From contig UQUJ01000042.1 of the NCBI GenBank assembly GCA_900544195.1, forward strand, positions 1 through 28,266: a DNA stretch of 28,266 nt, written 5' to 3'. Positions 7,339 to 15,620 of this stretch are shown here, in pieces; positions within the stretch are counted from its first letter, which is position 1; the number at the start of each line of letters is the position of its first letter. This stretch comes from an uncultured Alistipes sp. (GTDB taxonomy: Bacteria > Bacteroidota > Bacteroidia > Bacteroidales > UBA932). Below the pieces are notes generated by a model that had not been told where the DNA came from, searched no databases, and worked only from the letters and a program-made list of their open reading frames with translations. The translations under genes and the position numbers were made by a program.

Positions 7339-7484
7339 TTACAAAACGCCTTCAGCCACGTTGCCACCACAATCCTCTCAGGTGGCACATCGGTTGAAAA
7401 ACTGTTGCCTTAAGCATTGACTTTTTCAGCCGCGGTTCACTCTCATTCACGTCTGTGGCATAGTAACATGAAAGCGTTTTGTAA
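7339..7484 (+). repeat. 146-bp structured repeat, copy 2
   Basis: Same length and orientation as the copies at 6317 and 15269. The ends are TTACAAAACGC and GCGTTTTGTAA, a perfect 11-bp terminal inverted repeat. The core reads GGTTGAAAAA/TTTTTCAGCC, where one G-to-T change keeps a G-U pair. A further stem TTGCCACC/GGTGGCA lies in the left half. It is immediately upstream of the start codon of the orphan membrane-protein gene at 7324. Confidence 0.88.
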
Positions 7485-7540
7485 AAGTTATCGTACTTTC
7501 TTATATGGTGGAAACGTATCAATTCCACCGAGAGATAATA

Positions 7541-7704
7541 AGAAGTTGTTTTGAATTGTTTGTTTGAAGGTTTGAGAGTGAAAAACTTCAGTTTCGACCG
7601 CTTCTTCCAAGGAAGATAGCGGTGCTATCTGACTGAAGAAGCGGGAAGAAAATGAAGATTTCTTTCACCTCAAAGAACATTTCAAACAATTCAAAACAAC
7701 TTCT
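7541..7704. repeat. 164-bp giant inverted repeat (MITE-like hairpin)
   Basis: The outermost 22 bp at each end (starting AGAAGTTGTTTTGAATTG) are perfect inverted copies. Pairing continues inward with GTGAAA/TTTCAC, CGCTTCTTC/GAAGAAGCG and an apical AGATAGC-GGT-GCTATCT hairpin at 7613-7629. The whole element can fold into one long stem. No ORF is present. It lies between repeat copy 2 and the beta-barrel gene ending at 7790. The structure fits a miniature inverted-repeat transposable element or a structured RNA. The remaining gap to 7789 holds nothing else recognisable. Confidence 0.85.
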
Positions 7705-7789
7705 AAGTTACCTTTGCGCAAAAAAGTAAATGGAATATTCTCAAAAACTGACATTTATGGCGTGACAGATTTCCACGGCAGAGCCAATA

Positions 7790-8422
7790 TCAGAAATAAT
7801 ACCTTAGGCCGATAGAGGGTTGGATGGCGAGGTTGTAGGTCACCACATCGGTCTTTATGTCATAATCATTCTGGCCGACTTTCTTGATGTTGGTGAAGGA
7901 ATAGCCAAGAGTCAGGAATCTGACGGAGAAGGCGAAATGAGGTGTCGGGCGGAACTCGAACGCGCCCGGAGCCAATTCTACACCGTAGCCAACGACATCC
8001 TTGCTTACGTAAATGTCCGCGGTTTCAACCTTGACGCTCCCAACGGTTCCAAACACTGTCACCTGAGGCGTGAAAAAGAAACCATCTCTTATTTTAAGGT
8101 AATATGCCAGATCAGGGCCTACCAGAACAAGATTGGTGTTCTGACGAAGCCAACCGTCACCGCTTTTCTCGTACGGGTTGGAATCCAAAGCGTATTGCAT
8201 AGAGGCTCCAAGTCTCCAGTTGTCAGCGAAGAACCAACCGAACTCGGCACCTGCGTTGAAAGCGGTCGATGACGGAGTTCCATTCCCCTCTGATCTGATA
8301 CCGGAATATCCTCCTGAAATCCCGATTATTCCTCCGATTGAAACCTCGCCTTTCGTCTGCGCCGCGACAGAACCGCAAGAGATGATGACGAGTGCGGCGC
8401 AGGCTATAAACAGTTTATTCAT
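7790..8422 (-). CDS. Small outer-membrane beta-barrel protein
   Basis: 210 residues with a signal peptide (MNKLFIACAALVIISCGSVAAQ, cleavage after about residue 21) and about eight amphipathic beta strands rich in Gly, Tyr and Phe. It ends in the terminal aromatic residue typical of outer-membrane barrels (IGLRYYF). The pattern fits the OmpA-like/PF13505 outer-membrane protein class, whose members are structural or of unknown function. A Cys in the signal region (ISCGS) could be misread as a lipobox, but the AAQ cleavage site and barrel body argue against it. It lies 43 nt downstream of a similar barrel gene (8466-9194), probably in the same transcript. Confidence 0.82.
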   Translation of the reverse strand: MNKLFIACAALVIISCGSVAAQTKGEVSIGGIIGISGGYSGIRSEGNGTPSSTAFNAGAEFGWFFADNWRLGASMQYALDSNPYEKSGDGWLRQNTNLVLVGPDLAYYLKIRDGFFFTPQVTVFGTVGSVKVETADIYVSKDVVGYGVELAPGAFEFRPTPHFAFSVRFLTLGYSFTNIKKVGQNDYDIKTDVVTYNLAIQPSIGLRYYF

Positions 8423-8465
8423 ATTATTGAATATTAATGTAACACCTATCGAGGCCGCTGACAGG

Positions 8466-9194
8466 CTACAGATTCAACTTCAATGCGAATGAAAGATCTA
8501 TATGACCAAGATTCTCCTTATTGTCCTTGTCAAGAGTTTGGGATGTCCTTACACCATCCTGTTCCAAAGTCAAGGAAGAAAGCGTACCCTCGATTGAAGA
8601 CAGATTGACTCCGATCGCCCACTTCTTGCTCAAGGCATAGTCATAGCCGATGTTGTACAACAATCCAAGAGTGCCTCCTGTCAGTTTCATATTCTTTATG
8701 ATCATGCCTTTATCGCGATAGTTCACGTAACCGACACCTATATCAGCCGTAAAAGTATGCAGACCGTTTCCGCTGGTGAATCTCGTACAGTACATCGGAC
8801 CGATGAACGCTATCTGTATGTTGTCTTTCATTTTACCGCTGGTGGAATATCCGTTGTCATCGGTTATTGTCACAGTCGTGCCATTGCTGGCCGAAAACGC
8901 CTTGTAGCGGATGCCTACTCCCATAAACTCATTGAAAAACCAAGTCGCATCGGCACCGTACACAAATCCCCTCTTGAGTTTCTTAGTATAGGATTTGAAG
9001 TCACCCGGTACATTATCGCTGATCTTGCCTGGCCTAAAGCCGCCTCCACCCTCAAGGCTGAATCTGAATTTGGAATATTCCCGGACAGGTTCCTGCTCCT
9101 GCCTTTGTTCCTGTCCCTGCTCTTGCTCCTGAGCATAACAGATGCCGCCAGACAAAAACGCCAAAGCGGCGATAAAAGCGATTATTCTTTTCAT
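8466..9194 (-). CDS. Outer-membrane beta-barrel protein with Gln/Glu-rich linker
   Basis: 242 residues. The signal peptide covers residues 1-21 (cleavage in CYAQ). It is followed by a low-complexity Q/E linker (EQEQGQEQRQEQEP, residues about 23-36) encoded by repeated CAG/GAG-type triplets. The remaining 200 residues form a predicted barrel with alternating strands (FRFSLEGGGGF, VYGADATWFF, TADIGVGYVNY, LSFALKLNL). I assign only the broad outer-membrane barrel class. The triplet linker may vary in length between strains. This gene is upstream of 7790-8422 and the two are likely co-transcribed. The 241-nt gap upstream is AT-rich; I saw no exact TAnnTTTG box there. Confidence 0.82.
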   Translation of the reverse strand: MKRIIAFIAALAFLSGGICYAQEQEQGQEQRQEQEPVREYSKFRFSLEGGGGFRPGKISDNVPGDFKSYTKKLKRGFVYGADATWFFNEFMGVGIRYKAFSASNGTTVTITDDNGYSTSGKMKDNIQIAFIGPMYCTRFTSGNGLHTFTADIGVGYVNYRDKGMIIKNMKLTGGTLGLLYNIGYDYALSKKWAIGVNLSSIEGTLSSLTLEQDGVRTSQTLDKDNKENLGHIDLSFALKLNL

Positions 9195-9362
9195 AGTAAT
9201 ATGATTAATGATTCAATGGAAAAATTTTCAATCTAGGTATATTTATAATTAACTCTCTGTATATTCAAAATCAAGGAATGTCAAATCTTGCGTTAAAGGT
9301 AAAAAACTCAAAATAAACCAAAATACCATTTCAAAAACATCAAGAATAGGTGTGAACTTTTT

Positions 9363-9394
9363 GACCTCCCAGCCGCATCAACGGCCGGAAGGTC
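9363..9394 (-). terminator. Probable terminator hairpin after the RND operon
   Basis: A 13-bp stem (9363-9375 with 9382-9394) and 6-nt loop lies 41 bp beyond the RND-channel stop. Two pairs that mismatch on the plus strand become G-U wobbles on the minus strand, so the structure is best formed by the minus-strand transcript. The flank after the stem is A-rich, not U-rich, which weakens the intrinsic-terminator call. Confidence 0.5.
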
Positions 9395-9435
9395 ACGTAA
9401 TTATTTTCTTCTCAATAGAGAAGCAAGGGCTTGAA

Positions 9436-12400
9436 TCAAAAGTCCTTCCAGCCACCGCCGAGAGCCTTGTACAGATTGACCACGGAGAGATTCTCCTTCG
9501 TCCTTGCCTCGCTTAGTTCCAGCTGAGAGGCAAGGTACTTTCTTTGCGCGTCAAGGACGTCCATATAACTGATCACACCGTTTATGTACTGGCTGTTGGC
9601 CAGCACGACATATTTCTTGGACGCGCGCTCCATCTCCACCTTCACGTCAGTGTTGGAACGGGCGGAACGGAAAGTCACGGTGGCGTCATAGACCTCTCTG
9701 AACGCCTGCATAACATCTTTCTCGTACTCCAGCCTTGTCTGCTCGTAGGAGGCCACGGCGGCTTTGAGGGCGGAACGTCGTTTGCCGAACTCGAAGACCG
9801 GTGAAGCCAGTGTGGCTCCGGTGAACCAGAACGGGGACTTCAGGAAATCCTTAAGGGCGTTGTTCTCCTCTCCGGCTCCAAGATTGATGGTAAAGGACGG
9901 GAACCTTTCGGCCATCGCCACGCCCACGCGAGCCTCCGCCGCCCTGAGAGTGTTCTCGGACTGCATAAGGTCAGGCCTGCGCCTGAGGATGTCAGACAGA
10001 ACTCCGGACGGAACAACGGTCTTTGACATTTCCGATAAGGACAAACCACGCTCCACATCCTTCGGATACGATCCGGTAATAAAACACAACTCACTTTCTT
10101 TCAATGCGATTTGTTTCTGAAGATCCGGCACCAAAGCCTCGGTGGAAGCCAATTCCACAAGAGCCTGCTGGTAAGGGATCTCAGATGTCAGTCCTCCTTC
10201 CGCACGGAGTTTGGCCTGATTCACGGACTTCTGCCTTGTGACCAAAGTGTTGGTGACTATCTCAAGTTTCTTGTCCAAGCCCACCAGTTCATAGTAGGCG
10301 GAGGCCACACTGGCGATGACGCTCGTCCTCACCGCTTTCTGAGCCTCGACAGTGCCGAGATAACCGGCCAGTTTCTCTTTCTTGGACCATCTCAGTCTTC
10401 CCCATAAATCCACCTCCCACTGAAGCGAGGCCTTGACTCCGAATTCAGGAGAGTCCGGTTTCGGATCCGTCCCCCCGTAATTGCTGTGATCATTCTGCGC
10501 ATAGCCTTTCACCGAGACGGAAGGCAGCTGGGCGGATCTTTGCACACGGTACCTGTACTCCATCTCCTTCAGACGCTCCGCAGCGATGAGGATGTCTTTG
10601 TTATATTCCAAAGCCGCGTCTATAAGCTTCTGCAATTCAGGAGACTCATACACTTCCCGCCAGTCAAGGTCAGCGATGCTCCTGTCGCTCGAATCCTCGA
10701 AATAGGCTTTCGGCATCTCTCCGAGATCCGGCTTATCGCAATACCTCGATGTGGAGCAGGAATCTAAAGTCAGGGAAGACACGGCCATGACTGCGACGAC
10801 CGACAAGGCCTTTCCCGCCTTACGGAGTTTTGGTCTCCACTTCGAGATCCTTGATCTCAACTTGTAGATCAGCACGAAGAAGAACGGAACAAAGACGATT
10901 CCGACGGTTATGCCGGTGATCATCCCGAAGAACACTCCGATGCCGATGTTCCTGCGGCTCTCGGATCCCGGGCCACTGGCGAACACGAGAGGCAGCATGC
11001 CAAGGATAAATGCCAAGGATGTCATCACGATTGGTCTGAACCTCAGTTTTGCGGCGGTGACCGCAGCCTCTTCCAGATCCTTTCCGGCCTCAACCTCTTC
11101 TTTGGCGAACTCTACGATCAAGATCGCGTTCTTGGCCACAAGGCCGACGAGCATCACGAGACCTATCTGGAAATAGATGTTGCTCTCCATTCCAAGCACA
11201 GCCACACCGAGATACGCTCCGGCTATCGCGATCGGAAGCGAAAGGATGACGGCCACAGGAATGGACCAGCTCTCGTACTGGGCAGCGAGGAAGAGGAACA
11301 CGAACAGCAACGCCAGCGCAAGCACGAGTCCGGTCTGCCCGCTCTCCTTCTTCTCCTGATAGGACATTCCGCTCCACTCCACTCCGATGTTGTCCGGCAG
11401 ATGCTCCTCGGCGATCTCCTCAAGTATGGCAAGGGCCTCGCCGGAACTGGTTCCGTTGGCGGCCTCTCCGCTGATCGTGGACGAATTGTACATGTTGAAC
11501 CTCTTGATCGTACCCGGCCCTGTCGTGAAATGCGTGGTACCCAGAGCATTTACAGGGATCATCGTGCCTCCCGAACTCTTCATGAAGAAGAGGTTCAGAT
11601 TGTCGGAGTGGGCGCGGTACGGAGCGTCGGCCTGGATGTAGACACGGTATATTCGGTTGTACATGTTGAAGTCGTTGACATAGATCGCACCGGTGAACGC
11701 TTTCAGGGTCGCGAAGACATCGGCCATCGACAGCCCCAGAAGCTGGATCTTGTCACGATCCGCATCGAAATACAGCTGAGGGATGTCCTTTTGCATTCCG
11801 GAGGACAATCCGGTGAACTCTTTCCTCTTCATCGCATAATGAAGAAGCGTGTCCGAGGCGTTCTGGAGATCCTGATAGGTCGCGTCCCCCCTTGCCTCAA
11901 GCACCATCGAGAATCCGCCCGAAGTACCGAGTCCAGGGATGACGGCTGGCGTGCTGATGTACACCTTGCTCTCCGGATAGCGTGACAAGGAGTCTCTCAC
12001 CATCGCTATCGTCTTGGACATATTAGTGACCTTGCGTTCTTTCCATGGTTTCAGGATCACCGTCAAGGTGCTGTTGGACTGCGCGGTGCCTATCCGGGGA
12101 CTGGAGCCGGTGACATTGAGGACATATTCAACATCGCGCTGCCGGAGCAGAAAATCCATCGCGCGGTCCGTCACCTCTCTGGTCCGCTCAAGCGTGGCAC
12201 CCGTCGGAAGCTCCAGCTCCACAGTAAAATAGCCCTGATCCTCCTTGGGGATGAAACTCTGCGGAACGAGGCGACCGAGTATGAATATTCCCACAATCGC
12301 GACGCCGAAGACAGCGAACATCCTCTTCGAATTGTGCAGCGCGAAACGGACCATCCTCGCGTAGAGCGAGGTTCCTTGCTCAAGCCACTGGTTTATCTTT

Positions 12401-13935
12401 CTGAAAACGAAGTTCTTAGGCTTGTCATCATCGTGCGGCTTCAGGAATTTGGAACACATCACAGGGCTTAAGGTCAGCGCCACAATGGTGGAGATTATCA
12501 CGGAAACAGCGATCGTGACTGTAAACTGCCTGAACAATTGGCCCGTAATTCCGGAAAGGAAACTTACCGGAACAAAAACGGCGCAGAGCACAAGCGACAT
12601 CGCCACAAGGGCGCTTCCTATCTCCCCCATCGCCTTTTTTGTAGCCTCGTACGGGGACAGATGTTCGGTTGACATGATCCTGTCCACATTCTCCACGACC
12701 ACGATAGCATCATCCACAACGATTCCGATGGCCAGTATGAGGCCAAGCAATGTCATCATGTTCAGAGAGAAGCCGAAGACCAGCATCACTCCGAAGGTGC
12801 CGATCAGGGAGATCGGCACTGCTATTGCCGGGACGAGCGTGGCCCTGACATTCTGAAGGGAGAGGAACACCACGAGGATGACAAGGATCAAGGCTTCGAA
12901 CAAGGTTCTGTAAACGTGATGGATGGACTCCGAGATGTAGGTGGTCATGTCGAACGGAATGTCGTAGGACATGCCGTCAGGGAAGCCCTTGCTGATCTCG
13001 GCCATCTCCGCCTTGACATTGTCGGCGACCTCCACGGCGTTAGCTCCGGGAAGCATAAAGACGTTCATCACGGCGGCGTTGCGGGCGTTGATGCCGCTCT
13101 CGGTGTTGTACGACTGGGCCTCAAGCGAGATCCTGGCCACATCCCTGAGGCGGATGATTGATCCGTCCTCGCCCGTTCTGACCACAATGTTCTCGAACTG
13201 CTCGACCGATGAGAGACGGCCCGGAGCCGTGATCGGGATGGTGACATCCACATCCGTGATCGGCTGCTGCCCGAGCACTCCGGCCGCGGCCTCACGGTTC
13301 TGATCCTTCAGAGCGTTCTGCAGATCCTTGACCGTTATCCCGAGGCTGGCCATCTTGTCCGGCTGCACCCAGATCTGCATCGCATAGTAGCGGCTTCCCA
13401 CGTTCGAGACAACTCCCACGCCAGGAACACGCCTCAAGCGGTCCTGAATATTCAAGGTTGTGTAGTTGCTGAGATAGACCTCGTCGAATTTCGGGTCATC
13501 CGACATCACGGTGATCGTCATCAGCTTGCTTGAGGACTCCTTCTCCACCGAGATTCCGTTCTGCACGACCTCGGCCGGAAGTCTGGACTCGGCCAGCTTG
13601 ACCCTGTTCTGAACCTCCACGGCGGCGATATCCGGATCGGTGGAGATGTCGAATGTCAATGTCGCCGAATAGCCTCCGTTGTTGGAGTTGCTTGACTCCA
13701 TGTAGAGCATCCCCGGCGTTCCGTTGAGCGACTGCTCGATAGGTGTCGCCACGGCCTGCGACACGGTCTGCGAGTTGGCGCCCGGATAGGATGTCGAGAC
13801 GCGCACGACCGGAGGGACAATCTTCGGGTACTGGTCAACCGGCAGCATAGTCAGTCCTATGAGCCCGACAAGTACGATTATTATGGATATGACAGTCGAG
13901 AATACGGGCCTGTCTATAAAGAAATCGGATTTCAT
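9436..13935 (-). CDS. RND (AcrB/HAE1-type) efflux pump fused to TolC/NodT-type outer-membrane channel
   Basis: One open frame of 1499 residues. Residues 1 to about 1035 are a full inner-membrane RND proton antiporter: the N-terminal FFIDRPVFSTVISI helix, the proton-relay pair D408-D409 in GIVVDDAIVVVEN, K935 in LVAKNAILIVEFA, and two large periplasmic loops. Residues about 1060-1499 are an outer-membrane efflux protein of the NodT lipoprotein type (LQWEVDLWGRLRW, ILRRRPDLMQSENTLRAAEARVG split by eye, SPVFEFGKRRSALKAA). Between them is a basic stretch followed by a hydrophobic segment and lipobox, LTLDSC with Cys1060, just as an independent lipoprotein signal would look. Separate pump and channel genes are usual for this family. 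It is 25 nt downstream of the adaptor gene, so the operon encodes a full tripartite drug or bile-type efflux system. The gene has no internal stop; internal initiation at a TTG near residue 1027 is conceivable. Confidence 0.93.
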   Translation of the reverse strand: MKSDFFIDRPVFSTVISIIIVLVGLIGLTMLPVDQYPKIVPPVVRVSTSYPGANSQTVSQAVATPIEQSLNGTPGMLYMESSNSNNGGYSATLTFDISTDPDIAAVEVQNRVKLAESRLPAEVVQNGISVEKESSSKLMTITVMSDDPKFDEVYLSNYTTLNIQDRLRRVPGVGVVSNVGSRYYAMQIWVQPDKMASLGITVKDLQNALKDQNREAAAGVLGQQPITDVDVTIPITAPGRLSSVEQFENIVVRTGEDGSIIRLRDVARISLEAQSYNTESGINARNAAVMNVFMLPGANAVEVADNVKAEMAEISKGFPDGMSYDIPFDMTTYISESIHHVYRTLFEALILVILVVFLSLQNVRATLVPAIAVPISLIGTFGVMLVFGFSLNMMTLLGLILAIGIVVDDAIVVVENVDRIMSTEHLSPYEATKKAMGEIGSALVAMSLVLCAVFVPVSFLSGITGQLFRQFTVTIAVSVIISTIVALTLSPVMCSKFLKPHDDDKPKNFVFRKINQWLEQGTSLYARMVRFALHNSKRMFAVFGVAIVGIFILGRLVPQSFIPKEDQGYFTVELELPTGATLERTREVTDRAMDFLLRQRDVEYVLNVTGSSPRIGTAQSNSTLTVILKPWKERKVTNMSKTIAMVRDSLSRYPESKVYISTPAVIPGLGTSGGFSMVLEARGDATYQDLQNASDTLLHYAMKRKEFTGLSSGMQKDIPQLYFDADRDKIQLLGLSMADVFATLKAFTGAIYVNDFNMYNRIYRVYIQADAPYRAHSDNLNLFFMKSSGGTMIPVNALGTTHFTTGPGTIKRFNMYNSSTISGEAANGTSSGEALAILEEIAEEHLPDNIGVEWSGMSYQEKKESGQTGLVLALALLFVFLFLAAQYESWSIPVAVILSLPIAIAGAYLGVAVLGMESNIYFQIGLVMLVGLVAKNAILIVEFAKEEVEAGKDLEEAAVTAAKLRFRPIVMTSLAFILGMLPLVFASGPGSESRRNIGIGVFFGMITGITVGIVFVPFFFVLIYKLRSRISKWRPKLRKAGKALSVVAVMAVSSLTLDSCSTSRYCDKPDLGEMPKAYFEDSSDRSIADLDWREVYESPELQKLIDAALEYNKDILIAAERLKEMEYRYRVQRSAQLPSVSVKGYAQNDHSNYGGTDPKPDSPEFGVKASLQWEVDLWGRLRWSKKEKLAGYLGTVEAQKAVRTSVIASVASAYYELVGLDKKLEIVTNTLVTRQKSVNQAKLRAEGGLTSEIPYQQALVELASTEALVPDLQKQIALKESELCFITGSYPKDVERGLSLSEMSKTVVPSGVLSDILRRRPDLMQSENTLRAAEARVGVAMAERFPSFTINLGAGEENNALKDFLKSPFWFTGATLASPVFEFGKRRSALKAAVASYEQTRLEYEKDVMQAFREVYDATVTFRSARSNTDVKVEMERASKKYVVLANSQYINGVISYMDVLDAQRKYLASQLELSEARTKENLSVVNLYKALGGGWKDF

Positions 13936-13960
13936 AAGTTCGTGTCTATTAACATATTCC

Positions 13961-15097
13961 TTAAGAGCGAACCGCCTCCACCTTCATTCCGTGGCTCAGC
14001 TTGTGCTCCCCTTCCACCACAATGACCTCTCCGGGATTGAGGCCACGCTCCACGACAGTCGTGTTCTCCACTTCCGGTCCTGTCTGGATGAAACGCTTCT
14101 CCACGATGCCGTCATGTTTCAACACGAATATGAACGAGCCGCTCTTTTCGATGATGATGGCCTTGGTCGGCACCGCCACAGCGTTCTCCCTCACGTCCAA
14201 AAGGACTTTAACGTTGGTGAACTGACCCGGCAGGAGCTCACGGTCAGGGTTAGGCATCTCGGCGCGTACCGAGAACGTCCCTGATTTGGCGTCCACAAGA
14301 GGATCGGCGAAATCCACCAGCCCTTTGTACTTATAGACGGATTTGTCAGCCATAGTGATGGTCACATACGGATCCCAGTGCCTGCTGGTGTCCTTCTGGC
14401 CGAGGTTCACATTTCTGGCCTTTGATTTCTGGTAGTCAAGATCAGTCATCTTGAACTCCACAAGCACCGTGTCGCTCTTGACCACATTTGCGAGGAGGGA
14501 CTGCGATCCCGGCCCTACAAGAGTTCCTATGTCCACATGCCTCTCGCTGATGTAACCACTAATAGGAGAGCGCACCGTGGTGTAGCTCAACGCCAGACGG
14601 GCTTCCGTCAGATTCGCCTCGCTGACCTGCACGTCTGCCTTGGCGCTCTCATAGGCGGCCACGGCGTTGTCCAGATCAAGCTGGCTGGAAGCCTTCTGCT
14701 CGAACAAAGGCCTGATCCTCGCCAGATCCCTCTCTGCCTTAAGGGCCATCGCCTTGTTTTTAGTCACTAGTGCCTCTGCCCTGTCCACCTGAGCTTTGTA
14801 CTGTTTCGGATCAATGATGAAAAGTATCTGGTCTTTCTTAACGTATGTTCCTTCCTCAAACATCATCTTCTCAAGATAGCCTTCGACCCTCGCCCGCACC
14901 TCCACGAACTGCTGGGCGCGGATCCTTCCCGGAAACTCCCCGTAGATCTCCACATTCCTTGTCCTGACCGTGTCAACGCTGACAACAGGAAGATCCTCCA
15001 AATGATGCTTTGGCCGGAGAACAATGATGACAATAGCCGTGGCGACAACAGCCACAGCGACCGCGCCAATAATGGCTCTTTTGTTAAGCTTGCTCAT
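13961..15097 (-). CDS. RND efflux periplasmic adaptor (AcrA/MexA type)
   Basis: 378 residues. An N-terminal membrane anchor (IIGAVAVAVVATAIVIIVL) has no lipobox cysteine, so it is anchored by a helix, not by lipid. The membrane-fusion-protein architecture is clear: lipoyl half-motif RVEGYLEKMMFEEGTYVKKDQ with its partner TTVRSPISGYISER, an alpha-helical hairpin around residues 100-170 (AQVDRAEALVTKNKAMALK), then beta-barrel and membrane-proximal domains (ELLPGQFTNVKVLLDVREN, VVEGEHKLSHGMKVEAV). It links pump and channel in the periplasm. It is the first gene of the efflux operon; no TetR-type repressor gene is adjacent. The leader region contains the third 146-bp repeat about 170 bp upstream. 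Confidence 0.95.
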   Translation of the reverse strand: MSKLNKRAIIGAVAVAVVATAIVIIVLRPKHHLEDLPVVSVDTVRTRNVEIYGEFPGRIRAQQFVEVRARVEGYLEKMMFEEGTYVKKDQILFIIDPKQYKAQVDRAEALVTKNKAMALKAERDLARIRPLFEQKASSQLDLDNAVAAYESAKADVQVSEANLTEARLALSYTTVRSPISGYISERHVDIGTLVGPGSQSLLANVVKSDTVLVEFKMTDLDYQKSKARNVNLGQKDTSRHWDPYVTITMADKSVYKYKGLVDFADPLVDAKSGTFSVRAEMPNPDRELLPGQFTNVKVLLDVRENAVAVPTKAIIIEKSGSFIFVLKHDGIVEKRFIQTGPEVENTTVVERGLNPGEVIVVEGEHKLSHGMKVEAVRS

Positions 15098-15268
15098 AGC
15101 GATCTTTTTTGCGAACCAGGCTGCCCTGATCCCGTGTATTGAGGCATCGCCGCATCAAAGACCGTTCCAAATTAAATAAAGGCCCGCAGTGTGTTCTTTT
15201 TCAGAATTGTACACAACCTCTTTTTATGATTGGATTTCAACCGACAATCACGGCGGACACCCTCTTTC

Positions 15269-15414
15269 TTACAAAACACCTTCAGCCGATGTGCCACTGA
15301 AGCCCACTCCAGCAGCACATCGGCTGAAAAACTATTGCTCTAAGCTTAGACTTTTTCAGCCGTGGCGGGCACTCACCCACTTCTGTGGCACATTAACGTG
15401 AACGCATTTTGTAA
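15269..15414 (+). repeat. 146-bp structured repeat, copy 3
   Basis: Same length and orientation as copies 1 and 2. The ends are TTACAAAACACC and GCATTTTGTAA. In this copy the left internal stem is a perfect 12 bp, CAGCCGATGTGC (15283-15294) with GCACATCGGCTG (15315-15326). The second stem GGCTGAAAAA/TTTTTCAGCC follows. The GGCTG strand is shared by both stems, so the two hairpins are mutually exclusive. It lies in the gap between the efflux operon start and the MBOAT gene end. Confidence 0.88.
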
Positions 15415-15620
15415 TCGGGAAAGGTTTACGGCTCCGACGGGACGGAGTTTTAGCGGCAATATTCGCAGTCCTTTTAGAGGAGTGTGTCCACAAACGCTCG
15501 TGGCACCCAAAGTGCTGATTATCAAGGGGAAAATGGATTACGTGGTACTCCAAAATGGCACTAGATGATAGGTCTTATTCCTCATTTTCAACTGGTTAAG
15601 TGCCACGCACGACGATCCCG
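15415..15620. other. Gene-free spacer downstream of the MBOAT operon
   Basis: No credible ORF. The first 20 bp resemble the right flank of repeat copy 1. An 8-bp inverted pair CGTGGCAC/GTGCCACG (15499-15506 and 15600-15607) encloses about 90 bp and could mark a small relic element. No clear intrinsic terminator with a U-tract was found for the MBOAT operon. Confidence 0.35.

Noticed and set aside
7750..7764. CTGACATTTATGG shared with 22292-22305
   Set aside because: A single 13-mer match in AT-rich spacers, too short to call a repeat family by itself.
9436..13935. Fusion caused by a missed stop codon (assembly error)
   Set aside because: The frame is continuous across the junction without a gap or odd composition, but I cannot exclude a single-base error without reads; the fusion is reported with this caveat.
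15098..15268. Promoter for the efflux operon
   Set aside because: The best -7 candidate (TTAATTTG at 15168-15175) has one mismatch and no -33 partner, so I did not annotate it.
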